From NCBI RefSeq assembly GCF_022419185.1, contig NZ_JAJOZK010000006.1:102900-166899 (forward strand): DNA of 64,000 nucleotides. Direction: 5' to 3'. A program made the position numbers and the translations under genes. The stretch is from Thermomonas flagellata (GTDB lineage: Bacteria; Pseudomonadota; Gammaproteobacteria; Xanthomonadales; Xanthomonadaceae). The stretch's first letter is position 1, and every line of letters begins with the position of its first letter. The notes beneath the pieces are model-generated. The model did not search any database. It saw nothing but the letters and a program-made list of their open reading frames with translations, and was not told where the DNA came from. Positions 53,342-62,186 of this stretch are shown here, piece after piece.

Positions 53342-55395
53342 CTGCCGGACTCCAGTAGCTTTTTGAGTTCGTCGAAGCGTTTGTGGTCATCGCCGCGGCG
53401 CGCTGCGGCGTGGGCGCGGCGCAGGGCGGTGTGATAGTTGTAAATGGTTTCATTGCCATCTTTATCCGCCTCGGTGGGATAGGCGGCTGATCCCTTCAAA
53501 GCCCAGCGCCGGGCTTTGAGCCAGGCAGCGAGATGATCCTGTCGCTTTTTGTCGTCTGTCCATGAAGCCTGCAGCCGTTTTTTCAGCGCGTCCAGCGCCT
53601 GGGCTTGAAGGCCTTGCCAGAGCGCCTCGTCGCTGCAGCTTTGCCGCCACTTCCAGCTGTCGCTCTCCTGCCAGCGCGCTTTGTCGATGCGCAGGCGCAC
53701 ACTGCCCAGGCCCAGAGGCTTGCCGTAGCCGAGTTTGTGCGCATAGCCGTGCTGGTAGCGGGACAAGCCAAAAGCGCTTTCGATCAACCCGGGGTCGAGC
53801 GCGGCCAGCAGCGCGCCCAGCTCCCAGGGGCGCAGGCTGTCAAAGCGCAGGGTGCAGCGGAAATGGCTGCCAGGGGCGGAGAGGTAGCGCACGCAGGTGC
53901 CGCGCTCTTGCGTATTGGTGTCGTTCTGACTTTTGGCGGAGCCGGGTGAATAGGGCTGGCGGGTTTTGGCCGCATCGGGCTGGTGCCGGTAGAACTTGCG
54001 CCCGGCCAGGTCACCGCCGGGATCGCCCGGCAAGTCGCCGTAGGTAGTGAGTTTGCCGGGCAGCCCGGTCTGCTTCAGATAGAACTCGACCGCGCTGGGG
54101 CGGGGCATGCCGAGAACGCGGAGCTGGATTTCCCGACCGCCGCCGATAAATCGGCTATCGGGCGTTTTGTTCTCAGGGTATTCGATAGCGGTGTTGAAGG
54201 CGATGCGGCCGGCGAGGCGTTTGAAATTGCCGCCGGCCAACCCGGCCTGCATATCATCGCGGCCGTCCACGGCATAGCCAAAAAGCAGTCTCGCGCCAGT
54301 CAGCCGGTGGGGCACGCCTTGTGGATCCGCGTGTTCGTCCGGGTGGAGCGCCAGTTCGGCCCGCAATTGGCCTTTGCCGTCGAGCAGCCTGTTTTTGTAG
54401 CGCACGCTGCTGCTGTAGGCCCAGCGGTAGTAGAAGTGATGGCCCATGCTGTTGATGTGCATGCACGATTTGCCAGCTTGTTCGATTTCGACATAGATGA
54501 GCTGGCCGACCTGCAAGCGGACGTGGGCGAGGATGTCGCGCCGGGTGGCGTCCAGATTTTCAAGTTTGTTCAGGTTCGGATAACCGGGGCTCAGATGCCC
54601 GACCAGGGTGTCGGCGAGGATCTGCTGAGTTTGGTAGTACGCCCGCAAGATCTTCTCGGGGATGGATAGGGTCTGGGCTTTTTGATAATCCGATGCCGGC
54701 ACGAGAACCGCCTGATAGACGCGGCTATCCGATCTGAACGCCTCGGCGAGGTGCCCCGATCCGTCGATCCCGCCGCGATACAGGAAAAAATGGTGATCCA
54801 GCCTGGCTGATTGGCCTCGTTTGGCATCGAGCCGCATACGGGGCGCCCTGCCCGTCAGTTCGACGTCGGGAATCGTGCGCTGGATGTGACCCCCCGCCGC
54901 TGGCGGCCCAAGTTTCTTCACAGCCTCCTCGCGGACGAACACCACAGCACAATCAGACGGCAACAGGCGGATGGTGATGGTGGCTGTGGGGCCTTCACCA
55001 TTGTTTTTGATGGGCTCCACGACGGCGGCGCGCGGCTCCGCTTTTGGTTTGTTTCCTCCAAACCCAAGGTTAGGCCGGTAGGTGTAGTGATGCTCGGCCA
55101 CCCGCTCCATCGGCGCGTGCAGCAGGCTGGACAGCGACGCGCGCAGCATCCCCTTCAGACTGGACGCGCCGATGAGCACGCGGCCATCGTCGAGCATTTG
55201 TGGCAACAGCAGGCTGTGTTTTTCATCAAGGGCGTGCTGGTGGTTGCCAACGATCAGCGGGGTGAGCGCGGTCAGGGTAATCAGTAACTCACCGCTGTAG
55301 CGCAATTCGTCGCTGCTGCCGTCGCGCCACAGCGGAGCATCATGAATGCTGCGCGCCGGGTCGATCGGCAAAAAACCGTAGGGAATCGGGATCAT
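53338..55395 (-). CDS. Large RAMP protein, TIGR03986-like type III effector subunit
   Basis: A 685-aa protein of the RAMP superfamily. It starts MIPIPYGFLPIDPARS, then YSGELLITLTALTPLIVGNH, as in the TIGR03986 group. GRVLIGASSLKGMLRASLSSL is the helix after the first RAMP strand. The C-terminal part has the Gly-rich loop AHKLGYGKPLGLGSVRLRI. At least two RAMP folds are likely, with a long insert between. It would form part of the crRNA-binding backbone. ATG 55395 overlaps the previous stop (ATGA); the longer frame upstream lacks similarity. Confidence 0.8.
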   Translation of the reverse strand: MIPIPYGFLPIDPARSIHDAPLWRDGSSDELRYSGELLITLTALTPLIVGNHQHALDEKHSLLLPQMLDDGRVLIGASSLKGMLRASLSSLLHAPMERVAEHHYTYRPNLGFGGNKPKAEPRAAVVEPIKNNGEGPTATITIRLLPSDCAVVFVREEAVKKLGPPAAGGHIQRTIPDVELTGRAPRMRLDAKRGQSARLDHHFFLYRGGIDGSGHLAEAFRSDSRVYQAVLVPASDYQKAQTLSIPEKILRAYYQTQQILADTLVGHLSPGYPNLNKLENLDATRRDILAHVRLQVGQLIYVEIEQAGKSCMHINSMGHHFYYRWAYSSSVRYKNRLLDGKGQLRAELALHPDEHADPQGVPHRLTGARLLFGYAVDGRDDMQAGLAGGNFKRLAGRIAFNTAIEYPENKTPDSRFIGGGREIQLRVLGMPRPSAVEFYLKQTGLPGKLTTYGDLPGDPGGDLAGRKFYRHQPDAAKTRQPYSPGSAKSQNDTNTQERGTCVRYLSAPGSHFRCTLRFDSLRPWELGALLAALDPGLIESAFGLSRYQHGYAHKLGYGKPLGLGSVRLRIDKARWQESDSWKWRQSCSDEALWQGLQAQALDALKKRLQASWTDDKKRQDHLAAWLKARRWALKGSAAYPTEADKDGNETIYNYHTALRRAHAAARRGDDHKRFDELKKLLESGR

Positions 55396-55895
55396 GGGTT
55401 TGGCTCCGTGGGAAGCAGCCGCCAGGCCAGGCGCTTGCCGTTTTGGTAGTAGTGCTCGGTTTCGAGTGAAGGCGGCAGAACTCCTTGCCCGGCGAGACCA
55501 AAGCGGTGACGGTCTTGCCATGTGAGCACCGGCTGTCGACGGCAGAGCACTTCAATCGAACGGCTTCCTTCCTGCGACTCAAGGCTCCAGGTGATGCACT
55601 GGCCGGGCAGCCCGCTCAACGGGTGGGCATCGTGGAAATGCTGCCAGTGGCCTGGTGTATACACACTGGCCGCGAGCAGGGGCAGGTCGTCGAGCCCTTC
55701 GGGCAGGGTGCGCGCGAGCGGTTCGATGCCGGGTAGGCGGCCGGTGAGACGTTTGCCGTCGCGCTGGGGCAGCCAGGGCCGCGGTTCGAGGGAGATCCAC
55801 AGCGGATCCGTGGTTTGGATGTGCTGGCGCAGCAGGCCGAGAGTAAGCCGGTCGGCCAAGGGTTGCTGAAGAACGTAGAGGGTTTGCGGGTTCAT
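55392..55895 (-). CDS. Small type III-associated protein (Csx19-like by position)
   Basis: A 167-aa protein that I do not recognise from sequence. It is rich in Leu, Pro and Trp, with WISLEPRPWLPQRDGKRLTG near the start and HYYQNGKRLAWRLLP at the end. Its size and place between RAMP genes of a III-D-like operon suggest Csx19, a small subunit of type III-D complexes. It overlaps the RAMP genes on both sides by 4 bp, so strict co-translation supports a structural role in the complex. Confidence 0.5.
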   Translation of the reverse strand: MNPQTLYVLQQPLADRLTLGLLRQHIQTTDPLWISLEPRPWLPQRDGKRLTGRLPGIEPLARTLPEGLDDLPLLAASVYTPGHWQHFHDAHPLSGLPGQCITWSLESQEGSRSIEVLCRRQPVLTWQDRHRFGLAGQGVLPPSLETEHYYQNGKRLAWRLLPTEPNP

Positions 55896-57310
55896 GGCTG
55901 TGATCTTTGTATAGGTGCGCTCAACGGGCGAACGGTGGCGGCGTCCAGCGTCCAGCGGATGTGACCATGACCGCGCCAGATGCCCCCGCCGAGCGGCAGC
56001 TGGCCATCGCCCAGCGCCTTGAGCATGGCAATCAGGGGTTCGGCCAGCGCCTGCGCGGTTTGTCCGGAATCAGCCTCAATCGTGGCGCGCCAGCAAAAGC
56101 GGGCTTTGGCGAGACACAGGCGGTCGAATTTGGACGAGCCGTAGGCGCCGCCGGAAAGTTCGTCGATCGCGACATGCTGTTGCCACAGCAGCTTCCAGTC
56201 GTCATCGGCCAACGTGGCGTCGGCCACGCTCAGGCAACCCGCCTGCTCGGTGTTGCCAAACAGGGTGTCGAGCAGGGTCAGATCCGCACGCTGCGCACGC
56301 CCGTGGCGGGCCAACTGCGCGCGCCAGACGCCGCGTATGCTCGCGCCGGGCACATACGGGCGAAGTCTGCCGTCCGGACCAGGCTGGGCGGTGATGGTGA
56401 AGTCTGGGTCGAAGTCTTTCGCGCGAAGGCGGAATCCGGACGGCTGAATGACGCGGTCGAAGAAATCCTGTGCTTGCAGTTGCAGACGGGCATGCCCGCC
56501 GATGGAAAGGGTGTCCAGGCCATACCCCTGGCCGAATCCGTCTTGCCGCTCGCCCACCTGCAAGGTGCCGGAGAGTTCGACGACATGACGGTTCGGCTTG
56601 GGCAGGCGCTCGGCATGCTCGTCCAACCAATCCTGCAGCTCGAGCACCTCCGCATCGTTGGCACGGAAATGCTCGATCCATTCGCTGCCGCTGCGCGCCG
56701 GGGCGAAGGCGTCGGGCCACAAACGTGCGTGACGCGCTTCGAGCCGGACGATGGTGATGTCTTCGAGGTGACACCAGCCGTAACCGTGCCGGCTGCCGCG
56801 CCCAAGCCGCGCGCCGCCGCGTTGACGCCAGCGCGCCAGCGTCGCGGCGGCCAGGGCCTCGAGGTCGGCGAAATCGGCACCAGCTGCTGGTGCGATCTCC
56901 AACTCGAAGTTCCAGCAGGTGCCCGGCGGCATGGCTTCGAGGTTGAACAGGTGATCGTCCTTGGCCGCCTGGGTGCGCGGATCGATGCTCACGTGCTGGA
57001 AAAAGCCGGTTTGCGGCGCGTCGCCGAGCAGGTGCGCATGGGCAAATCGCCAGGCGGAGGGTAAGAGCATGTCTTGCTCCGCCTGTCGGGCTTTGCCACC
57101 GCCGAAGGTGATGGCGCGCGGCAGCGTGCCGGCCAGTGCGCGAGCGGTGGCGATAAAGCAGCCCGCGATGGTGCTGCCGCGGATGACGGGCCGGCCTTGC
57201 CCGTCGCGCGCCAGCGGGATGTCGACCAGATCATGGGGTCGGTTGCCGCCGATGCCCAGCGCGCTTTCCTGCACGATGCGGGCAAAGACGAGCGTGCGAT
57301 AAGGGGTCAT
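55892..57310 (-). CDS. Tandem Cas7-like (Csm3-type) RAMP protein
   Basis: A 472-aa protein with two RAMP folds. The first (about 1-175) has SALGIGGNRPHDLVDIPLAR and RPVIRGSTIAGCFIATARAL, with Asp residues where Csm3 has its target-RNA-cutting Asp, and ends in GARLGRGSRHGYGWCHL. The second (about 210-470) has RPYVPGASIRGVWRAQLARH and ends LPLGGGIWRGHGHIRW. It should supply two backbone subunits in one chain. ATG 57310 overlaps the previous stop (ATGA); the frame continues 47 codons upstream without similarity. Confidence 0.8.
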   Translation of the reverse strand: MTPYRTLVFARIVQESALGIGGNRPHDLVDIPLARDGQGRPVIRGSTIAGCFIATARALAGTLPRAITFGGGKARQAEQDMLLPSAWRFAHAHLLGDAPQTGFFQHVSIDPRTQAAKDDHLFNLEAMPPGTCWNFELEIAPAAGADFADLEALAAATLARWRQRGGARLGRGSRHGYGWCHLEDITIVRLEARHARLWPDAFAPARSGSEWIEHFRANDAEVLELQDWLDEHAERLPKPNRHVVELSGTLQVGERQDGFGQGYGLDTLSIGGHARLQLQAQDFFDRVIQPSGFRLRAKDFDPDFTITAQPGPDGRLRPYVPGASIRGVWRAQLARHGRAQRADLTLLDTLFGNTEQAGCLSVADATLADDDWKLLWQQHVAIDELSGGAYGSSKFDRLCLAKARFCWRATIEADSGQTAQALAEPLIAMLKALGDGQLPLGGGIWRGHGHIRWTLDAATVRPLSAPIQRSQP

Positions 57311-59331
57311 GGGCGGGCCTCCGGTTGATTCCTCAGGGCGCGTTGCCAGCGAAGCAAATATTCGAGCAAGGCTTGCGCGTCGGCCAGCGGCAATTGGGCA
57401 AGGCGTTGGCGCAGTTGGCCATAGGCAGGTGCGTCGATAAAGTTCTTCCACGCCTTGCCACCATGCTTCTCCTTGGCCTCTTCGATGAGACCAAAGACGT
57501 CGTCCAGCTCCTGCCGGCTGCGCGCGGACTGGATTCGGCTGCGGAAATCACCCCACTGACTGCCGCTGGGCGCTGACAGGGCACACCCAAAAACCTCGAC
57601 ATACCGCTTGGCCTCGGCGCACAAGACGTCCTGACGGGAGGGGGAGGTGACCACGGAATGCGCCGGAGCTTTCATGCGCTGTGGCTGCGGCAGACGGTCG
57701 AGCCGAAAGCGCCCAAATCCTTCTTCCGGGCACTCGCCGAGAACCCGTCGCTCGGCCAGCGCGTCACGCAGACGCAGGGCGTCGGGGCCCGAGACACGCG
57801 CCGCCGAGCCTGCCTTGATGGCGCGTTGCGCCAGGCGCGGCAGACCCGTGGAGGCATTGAAGCCGAACAGGTCGCAGCCTTCGCTGAAGACCGGGTCGAC
57901 TTTGATGTCGATGCCGTCTGCCGCCACCCCGGCCAGTTCGGCAAGGGTCGCGGCGTCGAGCCGATCGCGGTAGTTGCCAAGGGCGTCGCGGACGATCAGG
58001 TCGCTTTCGAGCAGCAGGCTGAAGTCCGCGCCGTCGGCATTGCCGTGCTCTGTCGGAGGCAACCAGGCCGCTTCCTCGATGACGAGCGGGCGACCACCGC
58101 GGCCGATGCGCAGCCAGTGACCGCTGAGGTCGCGTAGCGCCTGCTCCAGAAGGGCGGCTTGCTCGAACGCGGTCAAGAACAGGTCGGCCACAAACAGGGT
58201 ATGCTCGGCCAGCTGTTCGGTGCTGAAAAGGGCTTGTTGGCGCTGGTTTTCGTCGCTGGGTACGGCTGTGTGCAGCCGCTCGATCATTTGCGGGCGGTAG
58301 CGCTGCCAAGGCGACCCTGGCCGGGGGCGATACAGAAACTCGCCGCTGGCCGGGCGTTTGAGCTTTTCAGCGGGGCGCTCGCCAGCCTTGAGCGCGATCT
58401 GGTCGATTTCCCCCTGAGCGCCGAGCCAATCCCCTTCACGCCGATACGCCCACCAAGGCGTATCTGCGCTCGGCGCCGCAGCTTTGGGCGTGCCCATCGA
58501 CAGGGGAATCGGTAGCACCTCGATGCTTGCCAGATCGGCATCGGCCAGATCGGCATCCGGCAGCGGCAGGGCATCGCCCCATGAGAGGCTGTCTGCGAGC
58601 AAAGCCTGCGCGGCCTCGGTTTGCCCAAGCGCCAGACAGGCCGCCACAAAGGCACCCCGCAGGCTGCGGCCGCGGATGAAGGATTCGCTGGCGATCAGAT
58701 TGCCTGGATGGCCGGTCTGCGCCAGGCAGACCGGCTCCAGGTTGCGCAAAAGCAGGCGTAGACGACCGAGGAAAACTGGCGTGCCTCGCACCAGAACCGG
58801 ATCGTAGCCAGCCGTTTCCTCCAGGTGCCAGCGCACCAGACCGTAACCACGGTTGCGTCCGCTACCCAGCCGTCGGCAACGGGCGATGACGGCCTTGAGC
58901 AGATCCTCGTGCTGTTCGTCGTCGGCCGGCAGCGCTGCCTGCATCACAAAGCGGCTGCCTGCCGGAATGTATTCGACATAGCGCAGGGATTGTTCTTCCG
59001 CCTTGCCTTTGTCATCAATGGCGATGCTGCCCCATACGAGCGGAGGCGATAGGGCATCGTCACGCAGGTAGGCGCTGGTCAATTGAAGCCGTCCCTGCAT
59101 GTCCCCCGGGCGGCCAAACAGGCGGTCGATATCCTCACGGGAAAGCGCTGATGGCTCCAACCGCGACCATTCGCTGGCCGCATCGCGCAACAGACCCTTG
59201 ATGTGGCTGGCAGGCAGCACCGGCCAACCGCGCCGGTCACGAACCTGCAGCGCGTCAATGTCTGCCCAGCCGGTGCCGGTGCCAACATGCAGGTCTTCCA
59301 GAAGCTCGATACTCAGGGTCAATCGTCTCAT
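57307..59331 (-). CDS. RAMP fusion: Csm3-like plus Csx10-like plus helical C-terminal domain
   Basis: A 674-aa protein. Residues 1-170 are a Cas7/Csm3-like RAMP: EDLHVGTGTGWADIDALQVR, WPVLPASHIKGLLRDAASEW and Gly-rich RRLGSGRNRGYGLVRW. A second RAMP region (about 185-565) contains FIRGRSLRGAFVAACLALGQ, as in Csx10, and ends in EEGFGRFRLDRL. The last 110 residues are predicted all-helical (SARSRQELDDVFGLIEEAKE, then YGQLRQRLAQLPLADAQALL) and could be a fused Cas11-like small subunit. It lies between cas10 (4-bp overlap) and the tandem Cas7 gene. Confidence 0.75.
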   Translation of the reverse strand: MRRLTLSIELLEDLHVGTGTGWADIDALQVRDRRGWPVLPASHIKGLLRDAASEWSRLEPSALSREDIDRLFGRPGDMQGRLQLTSAYLRDDALSPPLVWGSIAIDDKGKAEEQSLRYVEYIPAGSRFVMQAALPADDEQHEDLLKAVIARCRRLGSGRNRGYGLVRWHLEETAGYDPVLVRGTPVFLGRLRLLLRNLEPVCLAQTGHPGNLIASESFIRGRSLRGAFVAACLALGQTEAAQALLADSLSWGDALPLPDADLADADLASIEVLPIPLSMGTPKAAAPSADTPWWAYRREGDWLGAQGEIDQIALKAGERPAEKLKRPASGEFLYRPRPGSPWQRYRPQMIERLHTAVPSDENQRQQALFSTEQLAEHTLFVADLFLTAFEQAALLEQALRDLSGHWLRIGRGGRPLVIEEAAWLPPTEHGNADGADFSLLLESDLIVRDALGNYRDRLDAATLAELAGVAADGIDIKVDPVFSEGCDLFGFNASTGLPRLAQRAIKAGSAARVSGPDALRLRDALAERRVLGECPEEGFGRFRLDRLPQPQRMKAPAHSVVTSPSRQDVLCAEAKRYVEVFGCALSAPSGSQWGDFRSRIQSARSRQELDDVFGLIEEAKEKHGGKAWKNFIDAPAYGQLRQRLAQLPLADAQALLEYLLRWQRALRNQPEARP

Positions 59332-60878
59332 GCCGCTTGCACCGTCGTTTCTGGTCGCGGTCGCCGGTTGATTTCGTAGAGTTCGACGAGGTCGGGCAGG
59401 ACGCTGATCTGCAGGTCGTCGCCAAGCGGCCGGTACAGCCCGGTTTGCCCAAATTGCTCCAGAACGACCCGCAAATGGTTGCGCATCGAATCGGGCAGCT
59501 CCCGCCAGCCCAGCTCGGCAAGGTTGGGACTGCGACGCATGATCTCGACCATCTCGCGCAGTTGCGAGCGTGCAACCTCGGACGAATTGCTGATGCTTTC
59601 GGCTTGCCTGAGTAGCTTGTCGAGGCTGCGCTCACCTAGAACTGGGTAAGGCTTGCCACTGAGAACAGTGTTGCCCGCCAGGCTATCAGCCTGACGTTGG
59701 GCAATTGGATCGCCCAGCCAGGCGCTGGACGTGACATGCCAGTCCACTACCGAGCCGGCAGCCGGGTCGGTCCGGACGTGCCGCTTGGCACTGTCGGCGA
59801 GCGCCCCGGCTGTGTCGTGCAGACGGTAAAAAGGAAAGGTTGGTCTTGCGATCGCTACGCCGGCGCCGATGCTCAGCGGCTTTGCATCGCAGAGCGGGAT
59901 GCGTTCCAGCTCTTCTGCATAGGCGCGGACGAATGGCAGCGCGTACGACGCGGCGCAGGCCATCAGCAGATCGTCGCCGCCGAGCATCAACAGCTGGTAA
60001 CGCTGGGGAACGTCTGCAAACACCCGCTCGAGCGCTTTCGTCAGCGCACGTCTAACCGCTACCCGCATGCTGTGGTAGAAGTGCTCGCCGTGCGCTTCCG
60101 CATTGAGGCTGTGTTCGGGGTCGGGGCTGCGTGTTCGCCAGGCCTGGTAACGTTTGCCAATGCCGTTGCCATCGGCATGAATCAGCGCCAAGTAGTCGTC
60201 GCTGGCGATGTCTTCCAATGTTTGCGGGGGTTCATCCGGGCAGGGGATCAAGCCCGATTTTTCCAGCAGGGCGATGAGATCGCGCGGGTTTTCGCGAAAG
60301 GCCTTGCCCCGCTCTTCCTGCTGTTTTTCTTCGGCGCTAATGAAAGCGCCTTTGGCATTGCGATCTTGTGCAGGCCGGTCGCCGAGGTGGTGGCTGACCT
60401 GAAACGCCGGGTGCTGGAACAAGCTCTCGCCCCATTGGGGCTGCGCCAGTTTTTCGCCATCGAGCCGTGCTTCGAGCAGGAGGCCAGGCAGTTCCTGTGT
60501 AATGTGCGCGGTGGCCCGATCGATGAAGCAGCGCGCTTGTTCTGACTCCGGGAAGGTGGCGATGAAATGGCCGCCATCGCGCACCAGTACACCATAGCCT
60601 TGGTAAAGGCCGACCGGATCGTCAATCAGCAGTGCGTCGCCCAGCGCGGTCTGTCCGAGCAAGGCTTGCGCTTGTTGCAAGGGGTCATCCCGATTCGCAG
60701 CAGGCATTTTTTCGAGCGTCTGCGGATCAGCTTTGGCCCCGCACTCCCTGGCAATTTCTGGCAAATGGGTTCGGATGGTTTGCCCTAGCGCGGAATTAGC
60801 CCCCAACATGGCGCGTAGTCTGGGCGAAGCAAACAGGTAGGTTTGGATGCGCTTGAACTCCATTTCCACTTTTTCCAT
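59328..60878 (-). CDS. cas10: Cas10 with active cyclase motif and no HD domain
   Basis: A 516-aa type III signature protein. There is no HD nuclease at the N-terminus; it starts MEFKRIQTYLFASPRLRAML. The palm domain has DYLALIHADGNGIGKRYQAW (about 229-248) and the intact GGDD at 300-303 (LLMLGGDDLLMACA), the catalytic pair for cyclic oligoadenylate. The C-terminal helices (SLDKLLRQAESISNSSEV onward) fit the last domain. Without HD it should not cut DNA, as in type III-D. It is the first gene of the cas operon. ATG 60878 is used; an ATG five codons later is also possible. Confidence 0.9.
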   Translation of the reverse strand: MEKVEMEFKRIQTYLFASPRLRAMLGANSALGQTIRTHLPEIARECGAKADPQTLEKMPAANRDDPLQQAQALLGQTALGDALLIDDPVGLYQGYGVLVRDGGHFIATFPESEQARCFIDRATAHITQELPGLLLEARLDGEKLAQPQWGESLFQHPAFQVSHHLGDRPAQDRNAKGAFISAEEKQQEERGKAFRENPRDLIALLEKSGLIPCPDEPPQTLEDIASDDYLALIHADGNGIGKRYQAWRTRSPDPEHSLNAEAHGEHFYHSMRVAVRRALTKALERVFADVPQRYQLLMLGGDDLLMACAASYALPFVRAYAEELERIPLCDAKPLSIGAGVAIARPTFPFYRLHDTAGALADSAKRHVRTDPAAGSVVDWHVTSSAWLGDPIAQRQADSLAGNTVLSGKPYPVLGERSLDKLLRQAESISNSSEVARSQLREMVEIMRRSPNLAELGWRELPDSMRNHLRVVLEQFGQTGLYRPLGDDLQISVLPDLVELYEINRRPRPETTVQAA

Positions 60879-60918
60879 GCCGCTCTCGCCTCCAGTCGCA
60901 GTTCGGTCTAAAGTCCGA

Positions 60919-60942
60919 CGCCCCGCCTTCAGTAGCGGGGCG
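60919..60942. repeat. Perfect hairpin CGCCCCGC...GCGGGGCG ahead of cas10
   Basis: An 8-bp perfect stem around the loop CTTCAGTA, flanked by TCTAAA (60907-60912) and TTTAGA (60944-60949), so the total dyad is longer. Hairpins with a TTCAG loop of this kind end many IS200/IS605-type elements, and it lies just after the stop of the interrupted small frame. There is no T-run on either side, so I do not call it a terminator. It may be an element end, a REP-like repeat or an mRNA-stabilising hairpin of the cas leader. Confidence 0.45.
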
Positions 60943-60944
60943 AT

Positions 60945-60999
60945 TTAGAGTCCGGGTGGATGGTAGCGGATGCCAATCGCTTTGGCGAAGGCGCCGTCA
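60945..60999 (-). pseudogene. 3' part of a 35-codon frame split by two nested IS elements
   Basis: Read on the minus strand this piece codes DGAFAKAIGIRYHPPGL and a TAA stop. If both IS elements and their target duplications are removed, it joins in frame to 63446-63504, where an ATG preceded by GGGGAAAAC begins MPESSTYRVSGIWGRLRR. The result is a 35-codon frame 60-70 bp before cas10. It may be a real small gene or a repeat-type mobile sequence; no family is recognised. Confidence 0.45.
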
Positions 61000-61068
61000 T
61001 GACCTGCCTGGCGATTTTCGGTCCAGTTGAAAGTTGAGAGGATGGCTCCCGACGAAGACGAGGAGCCC

Positions 61069-61332
61069 ATGCGCAAGTCCCGATTCACCGAAGAGCAGAT
61101 GGTCAAGATCCTTCGGGAGGCCGACCGGTCCCCCGTGGCGGAAGTGGCCAGGAAGCACGGCGTCAGCGAGCAGACCCTGTACCTGTGGCGGAAGCGCTAC
61201 GGACAGCTGGAGGCCGCGGACGTGAAGCAGCTGCGCAGCCTGCAGCAGGAGAACGCCCGCCTGAAGAAGCTGCTGGCCGAGCGCGACCTCGAGATCGAGG
61301 TCATGAAGGAGATCACCACAAAAAAGTGGTGA
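61069..61332 (+). CDS. IS3-family transposase OrfA (element 1)
   Basis: An 87-aa protein with the helix-turn-helix VAEVARKHGVSEQTLYLWRK and a leucine-zipper helix LEAADVKQLRSLQQENARLK that binds OrfB. It is read to TGG-TGA after the slippery run AAAAAAG (61320-61326), where a -1 shift would make the OrfAB transposase. ATG 61069 (MRKSRFTEEQ) is the usual start; a TTG at 61027 in frame is less likely. Confidence 0.92.
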   Translation: MRKSRFTEEQMVKILREADRSPVAEVARKHGVSEQTLYLWRKRYGQLEAADVKQLRSLQQENARLKKLLAERDLEIEVMKEITTKKW

Positions 61333-62186
61333 GCGCGCCGGCCCGGCGCGCCCTGGTTCCCATCGTGGCCGAACGCGGCATCAGCCTGCGGCGGGCCTGC
61401 ACCCTGCTGGGCGTGCCGCGCTCGACGCTGGGCTATGAGGCCAAAATGCCGCAGAAGGATGCCCCCGTGATCGAACGCCTGCGGCACTATGCCGCGCTGT
61501 ACCCGCGCTTTGGCTACCGCCGAATCCACGTCTATCTGGAGCGGGAGGGGATTCAGCTCGGCTGGGACCGCATGCTGCGGCTCTGGCAGCGGGCCGGGTT
61601 GCAGGTGCCGAAGAAGCGTGGCCGCCGACGGGTGTCGGCCGCGCGACCGCGTCCGCTGCCGGCGATGGGTCCGAACCAGGTCTGGGCCTGTGACTTCGTG
61701 TTCGACGCCTGCGCCAACGGCCAGCCGCTGAAGTGCCTGGTCGTCACCGACGAGTGGACGCATGAGGCCCTGGCCATCGACGTCCAGGGCAGCATCCGTT
61801 CCAGTCGGGTCATCGAGGTGCTCTCACGGCTGGTGAGCCTGCACGGCGCACCGCGTTACCTGAGGTCGGACAATGGCCCCGAGTTCGTCAGCCATGCCAT
61901 CCTGAAATGGCTTCGGCAGGCGGGCATCAAGACCGCGCTGATCGATCCAGGCAAGCCTTGGCAGAATGGCACTGCCGAGAGCCTGAACGGGAAGTTCCGG
62001 GACGAGTGCCTCAGCATGGAATGGTTCCGGAACCGGATCGAGGCCCGGGCGATCATCGAGACGTGGCGCCGCCACTACAACGAGGACTGCCCGCACTCGA
62101 GCCTCGGCTACCGGACACCCAAGCAGTTCAAGGACGAGTTCCAGCAGCAACAACCCGCATCAACCACCCGAGCCATCCTCAACTAA
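61326..62186 (+). CDS. IS3-family transposase OrfB (element 1), made by frameshift
   Basis: The integrase part, about 286 residues after the shift. The HTH_21-type region RRACTLLGVPRSTLGYEAKM, then GYRRIHVYLEREGIQLGWDR, precedes the DDE core: Asp in WACDFVFDAC, Asp in RSDNGPEFVSHAI and Glu in NGTAESLNGKFRDECLS, 35 residues later. All three catalytic residues are intact. It has no start of its own in a strong context, so it is expressed as OrfAB. Confidence 0.9.
   Translation: MVSAPARRALVPIVAERGISLRRACTLLGVPRSTLGYEAKMPQKDAPVIERLRHYAALYPRFGYRRIHVYLEREGIQLGWDRMLRLWQRAGLQVPKKRGRRRVSAARPRPLPAMGPNQVWACDFVFDACANGQPLKCLVVTDEWTHEALAIDVQGSIRSSRVIEVLSRLVSLHGAPRYLRSDNGPEFVSHAILKWLRQAGIKTALIDPGKPWQNGTAESLNGKFRDECLSMEWFRNRIEARAIIETWRRHYNEDCPHSSLGYRTPKQFKDEFQQQQPASTTRAILN

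Noticed and set aside
60919..60942. Rho-independent terminator ahead of cas10
   Set aside because: A good stem but no T-run on either strand.
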